A stretch of DNA of 64,000 nt from Spiroplasma_E sp902809815 (GTDB lineage: Bacteria; Bacillota_I; Bacilli_A; Mycoplasmatales; VBWQ01). Location: assembly GCF_964030925.1 (NCBI RefSeq), contig NZ_OZ034992.1, positions 992,001-1,056,000 of the forward strand, read 5' to 3'. The notes under the pieces are model-generated. The model was not told the DNA's origin and ran no database searches. It was given only the letters and a program-made list of their open reading frames with translations. The translations under genes and the position numbers were made by a program. Positions 56,235 to 64,000 of the stretch are shown here, piece after piece (position 1 is the stretch's first letter; each line of letters begins with the position of its first letter).

Positions 56235-56471
56235 TTAATTTTCTAATTTTTTAATTGTTACTTTAATTCAACCTTGATAAACATCATTATCACCAACTAT
56301 TAATGCAACATTACTTTCAGGGTCAGAAACAATTATGTGTTTTGATTTAACATTTGGGTATTGTCTTAAAATAATTGCTCTAATATCATTACTTGTATGA
56401 ATTGCTTTTGGAAATGGTGATAATATTTCAATTTCATCTTTATTTTCAAACAAAGTAGGTAATATAATCAT
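56235..56471 (-). CDS. small phage protein
   Basis: 78 aa. Compact alpha/beta pattern with IRAIILRQYPNVKSKHIIV and VALIVGDNDVYQGWIKVTI. The start overlaps the preceding frame as TAATG. Function unknown; may be an accessory or decoration protein. Confidence 0.5.
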
Positions 56472-56761
56472 TAATCAAAGTCACCTCTTTCTAAATATTC
56501 AATTATTAATTCCATATCTAAAAGTAAATGATTATTTAAATATTAAATTAATTGTTCTTTATTAATACAATTTTTATGCATTAATTTTCGTGTTTCTTTA
56601 ACTTGTTTTAAATTTATTTCACAAAAATATCTTTCATTAACATTTTATTTATCTCTTGTAGTATTTGTACTATTACATTCAATTATTTTATAATAGGGCA
56701 TAGCAATATCATATTAGGTATATGATATTTTTGTATCATTTTCAGTTCAATTACATTTCAT
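56471..56761 (-). pseudogene. phage gene with three in-frame TAA codons
   Basis: From ATG 56761 to TAA 56471-56473 the frame holds 96 codons, of which three are TAA (after KISYT, after TTRDK, and after KEQLI). No frameshift is needed to bridge them, and upstream and downstream gene junctions are normal. Cys residues (KCNW, IECN, YFCE) hint at a metal-binding fold. Each TAA could be a mutated CAA. Confidence 0.5.
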
Positions 56762-56764
56762 TAT

Positions 56765-56923
56765 TTATTTCTCCTTATTTTTAATTTGATTAGCAATTTC
56801 ACTTAATATTCTTAATACTTTATATTCTTTTTTTAATTCTTTAATAATAAATATTAAGAATATTATTAGTGTTATACTTGTTATTAATATTGGTAATATT
56901 AATAAAATTTTTCATAATATCAT
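56765..56923 (-). CDS. small phage membrane protein
   Basis: 52 aa: a 25-residue Ile/Leu-rich helix at the N-terminus, then a charged helix (KELKKEYKVLRILSEIANQ). Resembles a phage holin-like or membrane anchor peptide. Packed 3 bp from the next gene. Confidence 0.5.
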
Positions 56924-56926
56924 TTT

Positions 56927-57220
56927 TTACTCTTTTCATTTTTTAAATCATTTAACATTGATTGAACAAAATGCACGATTTATATTCATATTTCAATTAT
57001 TAAAGATTTCACCAGTTACTATAATTTCATCATTTTTGTTTAATAAAATACATCGTTTATAAAGTTTTGGGTTGTTAAAAATTAAAGTAACATAGTTTAA
57101 ACCATTTCATTGACCTCGAACACTATAATATAATTCTTTATTACCTTTTTCGTAATATTTTGCTTCAATAGTGTTACTTAGTTTTACTGTTAATTTGACA
57201 TAATTTGCTTTATCTTTCAT
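56927..57220 (-). CDS. possible OB-fold single-strand DNA-binding protein
   Basis: 97 aa. Strand pattern YVKLTVKLS, LYYSVRGQWNGLNYVTLIF, DEIIVTGEI and FCSINVKWF follows the order of an OB barrel like small SSB proteins. It is 3 bp downstream of the RuvC-like gene, which supports a DNA-metabolism role. The family was judged by pattern only. Confidence 0.45.
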
Positions 57221-57222
57221 TT

Positions 57223-57687
57223 TTATAATTTCCTTAAATAATTATCGAAAATTAATATTTTTTTATGATTTTTTAAATAATATTGAATATGCTTATAAGC
57301 ATCTTGTTCATGTTTTGTTAATTTTATATTTCCTTTATAATTTATTATTTTATTTTTATTTTTAGGATAACTTGCGAAATAATCTCAGTTAAAAACATCT
57401 TGTACTAATACCATTAATGCTCCAATAATTTTAGGAGTTGCTAATGGATTAGTTAATAATTGTTTTGAACTTAAAAAGAAATTTTCTACAATAACTAATA
57501 TTTTTTTATCAATAAATTTTTCTTTAATTAATTGAAATTTTTCTTTATACATATTTTTAGTTCATAAAACAGTTAATGTATTAAATGTTTCATTAAAAAC
57601 AATATTATTAGTTTCACTTGAATATATAACCATTCCATTATTACCAATTCCAGCAGGATCAATCCCAATAATTAAGTCATATTGCAT
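57223..57687 (-). CDS. RuvC-like Holliday-junction resolvase of phage type
   Basis: 154 aa, the RNase H-like fold of RuvC: first Asp in LIIGIDPAGIGNNG, then KKILVIVENFF carrying the central Glu, and a C-terminal HEQDAYKH giving the final acidic positions. In phages it resolves branched DNA before packaging. It sits in the early block with zinc-ribbon and OB-fold proteins. Confidence 0.75.
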
Positions 57688-57689
57688 TA

Positions 57690-57863
57690 TTAATCAAATT
57701 CTCGATTATTGATTTTTTTAATTAATGAATAATATATTGCATCATTACTTGCACTTCTATATTCATCATTTTCAATTTTATTTTTTAAATATTTAATTAA
57801 TTTTTCTTTATATTCATGAATAATTTCTTGGTCTTTATAAGAAAATAATTTTTCTTTATCCAT
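57690..57863 (-). CDS. small phage protein
   Basis: 57 aa, charged helical (YKEKLIKYLKNKIENDEYRS). It starts within the end of the upstream gene (8-bp overlap) behind AGGAGG. Unknown. Confidence 0.45.
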   Translation of the reverse strand: MDKEKLFSYKDQEIIHEYKEKLIKYLKNKIENDEYRSASNDAIYYSLIKKINNREFD

Positions 57864-58026
57864 ATTTATACCTCCTATTTAACCTAATATTTAAAATGCA
57901 GTCATAACAAATCGCTTTACCATTTTTATCTCTTAAAAAATATTTTCTTGTTTTTATATCATTAGTATTAAAGAATAAATAATCTAATTTATTTTGTTTA
58001 CACGTTCAACAAAAATACTTTTTCAT
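57856..58026 (-). CDS. small zinc-ribbon phage protein
   Basis: 56 aa with two CxxC pairs (FCWTC near residues 6-9 and CYDC near 41-44) and a basic end. Overlaps neighbours at both ends, as in a compact early operon. Probably nucleic-acid binding. Confidence 0.5.
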
Positions 58027-58516
58027 TATGAGTTGAAATTTCCTTAAAAGAAGTAATTATATAATTAATTGGTAAATCATTATGGTTATATGGATTATTT
58101 ATTTTAAAACCTTTTCTGTTTTCTTCTCACGTAATGTTATATTTAAAACAAGGATTAGTAATTTTAGTTTTGTTATCAGTTATTTCACCAATAAATCAAC
58201 TATTATGCTGTTCATAAAATGTTAATGGTTCAAGTTTTATATAATTAAGATAATATTCTTTTGGAGCAGTTGGTTTATTAACAGTTATTTTTTGGTCTTT
58301 AATATATGGTTCTAATAATTTTATTAATTCATTACCGCTTAATTCTCTTTTAATATTTTCTAAATTAAAAACTCAATATATATATTTATCATCAGCAATA
58401 AAACTATTATTTTTAACCATTCATTTTGGACATTGTAATTTATATTCACCATAATCAATAAGAATAGATTGTGGTCTATCTTTTACAATTTGTTCTTTTT
58501 TAAATTCTATTTGCAT
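57998..58516 (-). CDS. hypothetical phage early protein
   Basis: 172 aa from ATG 58516. Mixed alpha/beta, several Trp (TGA) and a central WFIGEITDNKTKITNP. No motif recognised. Ends 29 bp inside the next gene; second gene of the early run. Confidence 0.55.
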
Positions 58517-58518
58517 AA

Positions 58519-58770
58519 TTAATCACTTCTACATCAATCACAAACATATCCAAATGGTTTTGTATAATCCAAATGTTCATCAATATCATAATCATCTTCA
58601 AATTTTCTAATATCATGTTGTTCTGCTTCTAATTCTGTTTTAAAGCGATAAAGCATTTGGATTTTGTCATCTTCATATAATTCATTACATTCAACACATC
58701 TTTTTCTTCTTTTTTTAATTTTTTTATCAATCTTTCTTAGTGCTTCATAATCAAGAATTTCTATTGCCAT
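58519..58770 (-). CDS. zinc-finger phage early protein
   Basis: 83 aa. Basic segment KKIKKRRKRCVECNELY then an acidic middle and a C-terminal CDWC, giving two CxxC pairs for one zinc site. ATG 58770 behind AGGAAAGGA. First gene of the leftward prophage run, so it may be an early regulator. Confidence 0.55.
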
Positions 58771-59039
58771 AATAATCCTTTCCTAATATGTTCTGTTGCT
58801 TCTAGCATAAAGAACATATATTTTGATTTTTAGGTTATTAATAATACTACTATTCGTTTTATTCATTCCAGCAATTCTGGGCTCAAAAATAAATTGTGAA
58901 ATTTTAAAAAACATTGAGGCATTCGATTCAATATTTATTTAATTTGTGTTAAACAAATTAATATTTTAATTGAACCGGCCCCGCTCAATTTTTTTTACAA
59001 GTTTGAAATTTATTTTCTCGCCCAAAAAATTTTTCAAAA

Positions 59040-59091
59040 AAAATAAAAAATAAAACCAACACTTGCTCACTTGGTAGTGGCAAGGTTGGTT
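59040..59091 (-). terminator. strong Rho-independent terminator
   Basis: AACCAAC...GTTGGTT, CTTGC/GCAAG and CACT/AGTG stack into one long hairpin (59054-59091). On the minus strand it is followed by a T-rich tail of about 20 bases. Confidence 0.75.
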
Positions 59092-59356
59092 AAATAAAGA
59101 ATAGAATTAATACAATAGGTCCCTACAACAGGTCTATATATACTAGTTTCCAATTCGCTCCCACCCCAAGAATTACCATTAATGGTTAGTATATTTTATT
59201 AGGTATCACTCCACTTTTTATTTATCCATGCAAGTCCACATGCTAGCTACTATTTTTAACAACTGTGTTGTAGTTCACTTTTTTAGTTCCCTAACACGTG
59301 TTGATAATAGCGTTAAAGACGATTATTAAAAATTTTAAAATTTTACAATTACAAAA

Positions 59357-59384
59357 AAAAGACAAGATTATTTCTTGTCTTTTT
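59357..59384. terminator. bidirectional terminator
   Basis: AAAAGACAAGA/TCTTGTCTTTT with a 5-base loop; A-run and T-run flank it. Confidence 0.8.
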
Positions 59385-59596
59385 CCTTAATAACTTTGAG
59401 AATAATTTTTATTTTTTTAAATGTATATTTTTTAAAATACGTCGAATATAAATTTAAATTTAAGGGTTAAAGAGAGTAATTTTATCTAATTTTCATTATT
59501 TTTCAAATAATTCATTTTTGGAAATAAGTTACTAATATGATAATAAATTATTTCGTAACTTTGACAACCGCCCAAAATTTTAGTAAAATAAAAAAT

Positions 59597-59642
59597 AAAA
59601 TGCACCGTAATTAGATTATAAAATCAATATGGTGCATTTTTC
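59597..59642 (-). terminator. terminator after the nuclease-like gene
   Basis: AAAATGCACC/GGTGCATTTT with a 24-base loop, T-rich on the minus-strand exit side. Confidence 0.65.
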
Positions 59643-59659
59643 ATTTTAAAATATAAATT

Positions 59660-60220
59660 TTACTTAACTTCACTAAAGTAGTCATCCATTTTAAAATACT
59701 CAATACTATGATCAAAAGTTGATGAATAAATGATTTTAAAATTTAAAGAAATGCGATGTTCTTTATTTAATTCATCAACTTTATTATTTAATTTCTTTTT
59801 AATTCTTTTGATATTTCTAATATTACGATCAGTTTCTCTTCTAATATTAAATACAAAAAAACATTTAATTTTGTCAAAAGAAATTTCATGTTTTTTATCA
59901 ATATTATGTTGAAAACAAATAAAGGTATCAGTAAATTTTTTTGATAAATCATTAATAATGTCTTCATGAAAATGTTTTTGAATTTTAAATTCAATGAATA
60001 AAAATTCATTTCTTTTATTATAAGTGATAGCATCAATTGATTTAATACCACGTGAATGACTACAACATAAAAGTTTAAGATTATCACCATCAATTGCATA
60101 TTCTTCAGAATCTGAAGAATATGTTTTAGAAGCAGTACTATAAGATAACAAACGAAATGTTTTTTTATTTTTTTTATAAATAAATATTAAATTATTTTTT
60201 AATGTCTCATTTAAATTCAT
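59660..60220 (-). CDS. putative PD-(D/E)XK-type nuclease partner of the ATPase
   Basis: 186 aa. The centre reads SIDAITYNKRNEFLFIEFK: an Asp, about 11 residues, then Glu-Phe-Lys in a hydrophobic strand, the spacing of PD-(D/E)XK nucleases. Further KIKCFFVFN and FKIIYSST strands fit the fold. It starts 29 bp inside the end of the ATPase gene, so the two are translationally coupled. Related two-gene systems pair an ABC-type ATPase with a nuclease effector in phage defence. Function inferred. Confidence 0.55.
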   Translation of the reverse strand: MNLNETLKNNLIFIYKKNKKTFRLLSYSTASKTYSSDSEEYAIDGDNLKLLCCSHSRGIKSIDAITYNKRNEFLFIEFKIQKHFHEDIINDLSKKFTDTFICFQHNIDKKHEISFDKIKCFFVFNIRRETDRNIRNIKRIKKKLNNKVDELNKEHRISLNFKIIYSSTFDHSIEYFKMDDYFSEVK

Positions 60221-61691
60221 ATTCGTCTAACTCCCTATATGGATAACTTAAAGCTTCATTAATGTGATCTAAACTATTCTCTTCAATTATACAAGAATCA
60301 AAATTTTTATCTTTGTTAATAAAATTATATTTAAAATTTAAGTTTTTAAAGTCACGACTTGCTAGTGAAGTTATTGTTTCAAGAATATATGGACTATGTG
60401 TTGAAATAATTAATTTAAAATTAATTATTTTAGCAATATTTAATAATAGTTTAGTAAATAAATATTGTCATTCTGGATGAATATACGCTTCAGGTTCATC
60501 AATAATTACTAAGTTACCTTCTTTAAAAAAGTCACTTTTAACCATTTCTTTAAATGATTCAATAATTTTTAATCCACGTGAGGAGTTAGCAAGTTTAATA
60601 GTAATACCATTCTTAGTTAAACTACCATTTTCAAAGTTAATTTTATTTTCATTACCAAAATAGTTTTCAAGTTCTTGATTAATTTTTTGTTTAATTAATA
60701 CTAATTTCAAATTACTATACTGTTCAATATTTTTTTGAATATTAATTTTATTTTTAAAATCATCTAAGTAGTGACACTTTTTAAATTTGAAAATGTTATT
60801 TAATGATAATTTTAATTTTTCACTCTCTAACATATATGATGATTGTTTTTTACTAAGACTTTCTTCAATCATTAAATTTAAAATTTGGTCAGTATCACTA
60901 ATATAAGTAGCATCAATTATTGGGTTTTCAATAATATTTTCTAAGTAATTAAACTCATGTTCTAAAGAAAATTTATTATTTTCATTAATATTAATTGTTA
61001 AACTTTTGTTATTGTCTAAACTAAGTTTTAAATAACTATCTTTATTATTATATTTTTTATTTCTTAAGTTTTCACCATGAAAGTTTTCACGAAGAATATT
61101 AGCCATTAAATATGAAATGATATCAGTATCTTTATTATTAGATAATTCTAAGGTTTGTAAAATATCATTATTAATAATATTAATTGTATATTTAATAATT
61201 TTAATTTTGTAACTATCTTTATTAGTATCTAATTCAATTCTTTGTAATGTTTTGGTAATTAAATCATCATTTATTTTTAGCAATTGATGATAGTCTGTTA
61301 ATAAATTAATTCAAAAATTATTAAATTTTTCAATTTTATAATTAAAATTTGTTATTCATTTTTGCATAAATGTTTTATTATTTAAATTAATATTATTATA
61401 AATAGATTCAATTTCTTTAAATAAAGCACTTTCTTTTTCACTACTATTAAAATTTGTTTCAAGAAAATTACTACCAGTATTTTCAATTTGTGTAAAAGTA
61501 TCTTCAGCAAAGTTAAAAAAATTCTTAATTATTTCTGACTTAATATCACTAGTAGCAATTTTTACCATTGCAAAAACTAATCTACTTAAGTAACTTTTAC
61601 CAGTGTCATTAACACCAGCAATAATAGTAATATCGCCAATATTTAAAGAAGTATCATTAAAAGGACCAATATTTTTTATTTTTAATTTCAT
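60192..61691 (-). CDS. ABC/SMC-like ATPase of a probable defence module
   Basis: 499 aa, AAA_15/AAA_21 type. Walker A GVNDTGKS (about 27-34); a long helical insertion; a signature-like LANSSRGLKIIESF; Walker B LVIIDEPEAYIHPE; His-loop LIISTHSPYIL. The same layout occurs in OLD, PARIS AriA, Septu PtuA and AbiL-type ATPases. ATG 61691 starts the unit. The downstream partner is not an obvious TOPRIM or HNH protein. Confidence 0.82.
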
Positions 61692-61824
61692 TTATATCAC
61701 CTATATATCATTTTAAACTATATAAATATAATAACATTTAACATTATTGAAATGTAGAAAAATAATAATAGTAAAAAATAATAAATATAAATTATTAAAT
61801 TTTAATGAATATAGTAATTGTTAA

Positions 61825-62217
61825 TTATTTCACAATTTTCGATTGCATCTCAAAAATTGTTATTTCTTTTATTTTTAAACAAATATTAGTAAAAATTAAT
61901 AAAGTAATTACATAAAATAAAGTTGGTACTAAAATTATACAGAAAATAACTCCAATTTGTAATTCTACTCAATTATAATAATTTCCAATATTTTGACTTA
62001 TATAACATACATATTTTGGTGAATATTCTAAAATATGATATATGCTGGTTGTAGCTAATATTTGAAATCCATTTCTTTCTATATTTTCAAACTTTAACGT
62101 TGTTTGATTACGCATATGAGAATGATAATCACAAAAATCTATGAGAATTAAACCAGAAATTATAAGTAAAATAGTTAAAATAAATAATAATATTGTTATT
62201 ATTTGTATTTTTTTCAT
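61825..62217 (-). CDS. two-segment membrane protein, paralogue of 42827-43285
   Basis: 130 aa from ATG 62217 behind AAGGGAG. N-terminal helix (ITILLFILTILLIISGLI), exposed loop of about 55 residues, second helix in ELQIGVIFCIILVPTLFYVI and a short basic end. The second helix and spacing match the 42827 protein; the loops differ. No function known. Confidence 0.65.
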
Positions 62218-62434
62218 TTCTTTTTACTCCCTTAAATCTAATATAATAAAGAAAATTAATATATATTTTGAAAAATAAAAATATTTTTATTTATACAACG
62301 TAACAATATTAACAAATTTAATTAACTTTACAATAATTTTTATCTATTTTTATAAATAATACGGAAACTATTTATTATTATTTTGCAGTTATTTTTATTA
62401 AAATATTAATTTTTAAGAAAAGTTTTAGCAGTAG

Positions 62435-64000
62435 TTATGCAATTGATAACTTCCTTCTTTTTTTGCTATCATTTTTTTCTGTATTTTCTAATTTACGCTT
62501 TTCTTTGTTAACTTCTTCTTTTGTTAATCATTCTTTTACTTTATTAAAATCTGTTTTCTTTTCTTCTGATCAATTTGTATCATCTTCATCTAATATTGCA
62601 TCTAGGTATATCTTAAAAATTGCTTTTTCATTATCAGATAAATTTTGATCAGTTTGATATTTTTTGAAATTATGGATAGCAGTTACTCGTTGTTCTAAAG
62701 CATCTTTTTGTAATTCATTAAAATTAGGACAATTTGGAAGCTTTTTAATAGATGTTATAATTTTTGAATCAACATATGATAAATCATCTAACATACTATC
62801 TACTTCTTCTTTTATCTCATTATCAAAAAGATAATTTTTATTTTTAAAAGGATTACTATCTATTTTGTTAATATCAGTTAATACACAATACACTATTAAC
62901 CAAATAATTAGTAACTTCTTTTAAGTTATATTTAATAGCTAAAGTTCATCAAGTTAATCCTTCTCTAGTTATATAATTATTATAATTACATTCATTTGTT
63001 ATTAAAAAATCAATAATCATCATTTCAATTTGATTTTGATTTCTTGGTAATTGATGTAATCAATCAATTATCATATCTTCAAATTTAAAAGGTTTTTCAT
63101 TATTTTTATTTTTAATATCAAAATTAATTTCTAAATCACCATTTTCATTTTTTAATAGTAGTGTTCTTATAATTTTTTTATTATTACTTTTAATTGCTCT
63201 ATGTAATATAGTGTTATTAAACTCATCAATAGGTGTATTAATATCAAAATATTTGCAATTTTCTATTATTTCTAACATATCAAAATTGTTGTTTAGGATT
63301 GCTATTTCGTAAGGTGTATTACCATTATCATCTATTTGATAAAAATTAGTTTTTTTAGTGATGGCAAAATTAATTCTAAAATCAGTTTTATTACCCTCTT
63401 TAGAAATAATATGTAAAAGATTTTGATTTTTATTATTAACACTATTAATATTAAAATGAGAATTATTTTGAAAATCATTAACTAATTCACGAATTTCTTC
63501 ATTTGTCGGATATGCATCAGCTTTATTAATCTCTTGTATTAATAATTTGCAAAATGGGGTTTCATTTTGCAAATTTACTAAATTGGGATTAACTTGTGAA
63601 TTATTAATTAGTTGTTTTGCTATATTTTTAAACTCTCCTCCAAGTTTTCAGTCTACAATATATTGTTTCATAATTGCTAAATGTAAGGGTGAATTTCCTT
63701 CAATATCTTGTTGATTTAAAAAATTTTTATCATTTTTTTTTAAAATTTATTAATCAATTAATAAGTTTTATTTTATTAGTTGTAAATTCTATTAATTCAC
63801 TTGAAGTTTCTCAACCTTCCTCATGTGGATCATAGTTATATTCATCTTCTATTTCTGCTCCTTCATCTAAATCTAATAAAAACTATTATGAAGGGCATTT
63901 CTATTGTTATTATCTAAACTAATAACTTCCTCATCACTAATGTTTGGATTATTCATAAAATCTTCAATAATAGAAAATTGAATTCTTTTCTTTTGAAATT
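62435..64000 (-). pseudogene. ankyrin-repeat protein with NLS-like C-terminus, multiply frameshifted
   Basis: The gene enters from beyond 64000 and reads leftwards to TAA 62435. Ankyrin-type units are visible: RNALHNS, GNSPLHLAI, NQNLLHIIS, GNTPYEIAI and NTILHRAIK. Frames change near 63885 (T-run), 63740 (run of nine A) and 62890. The last 150 residues are acidic helices followed by KEKRKLENTEKND and SKKRRKLSIA, a bipartite basic cluster. Looks like a decayed host-directed effector; no signal peptide can be checked because the start is outside. Confidence 0.6.

Larger units (their letters stand above)
58771..59659 (-). ncRNA. gene-free stretch with a candidate structured RNA
   Basis: About 890 bases without a supported ORF. 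59100-59340 is less AT-rich than its surroundings and on the minus strand ends at a strong terminator (59054-59091), so a transcript of about 250-300 nt from near 59340 is plausible. GGGGTGGGAGCG near 59155-59166 (minus strand) faintly recalls a T-box bulge but does not match its consensus. The rest holds the promoter of the phage early genes. No tRNA, tmRNA or RNase P signature was found. Confidence 0.35.

Noticed and set aside
59155..59166. T-box-like GGGGTGGGAGCG on the minus strand
   Set aside because: The T-box consensus AGGGTGGNACCGCG is not met, no specifier loop was seen, and the downstream gene is phage.
59220..59260. short resemblance to the GTCC-ATGCT part of RNase P RNA
   Set aside because: Only about eight bases agree; the other conserved RNase P regions are missing.
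59730..60099. two frames overlapping the nuclease-like gene on both strands
   Set aside because: Shadows of 59660-60220, which is coupled to the ATPase gene and contains the conserved core.
1..64000. CRISPR arrays, tRNA and rRNA genes
   Set aside because: No regularly spaced repeats, cloverleaf with GTTCGA-type loop or rRNA segment was noticed on either strand by eye.

Overview
The window reads as part of a Spiroplasma chromosome. It is extremely AT-rich, and TGA must be read as tryptophan throughout: glpK, ptsI, typA, the transposases and the phage genes are all cut by TGA in the standard code and become full-length family members under translation table 4. A fructose/glucose PTS, an MreB-family protein, a glycerol/H2O2 pathway and three transposase families fit an insect- or tick-associated Spiroplasma. 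Calling it ixodetis-like would be a guess from the element content.

Layout. 1-5 kb: a partial IS3 copy, a prophage scrap (membrane protein, small terminase, N-terminus of large terminase), an intact ISLre2/UPF0236 transposase, a second IS3 copy and a broken surface-protein tail. 5-14 kb: glycerol metabolism (glpK, glpF, glpO), a surface protein broken by IS3 copy 3, a HAD phosphatase, thioredoxin and a GlpT-type transporter. 14-21 kb: two unknown proteins, ptsI, crr, an alpha/beta hydrolase and IS3 copy 4. 21-28 kb: an intact secreted surface protein, an ABC exporter, a NadD-YqeK fusion, endonuclease IV and a DEAD-box helicase. 28-37 kb: small membrane/charged proteins (two frameshifted), typA, a coiled-coil protein, an IS5-family copy, azoreductase and a long MreB-like protein. 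37-46 kb: a fruA PTS gene destroyed by IS3 copy 5 and two frameshifts, chimeric small ORFs, a protein with amphipathic repeats, a two-segment membrane protein and an ISLre2 element split by an IS5-family copy. 46-58.8 kb: a prophage block transcribed leftwards (early zinc-ribbon, RuvC-like and OB-fold proteins, then scaffold, capsid, internal protein, fibre and portal). 58.8-59.65 kb: a gene-free stretch with strong terminators and a possible structured RNA. 59.66-64 kb: an ATPase plus nuclease-like pair that looks like a defence module, a paralogue of the 42.8-kb membrane protein, and a decayed ankyrin-repeat gene with an NLS-like C-terminus.

How parts fit together. GlpF would import glycerol, GlpK phosphorylate it, and GlpO oxidise glycerol-3-phosphate, in mollicutes releasing H2O2; GlpT could feed the same pool. 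PtsI and Crr are intact, but the fructose permease is dead at this locus. Core genes are intact while accessory genes carry many homopolymer frameshifts, in-frame TAA codons, IS insertions and recombinant junctions. Two palindromes recur directly downstream of -10 boxes: an AAACTTA type at four accessory loci and an ATAACGATA type at two surface-protein genes. They look like operators of two small regulons.
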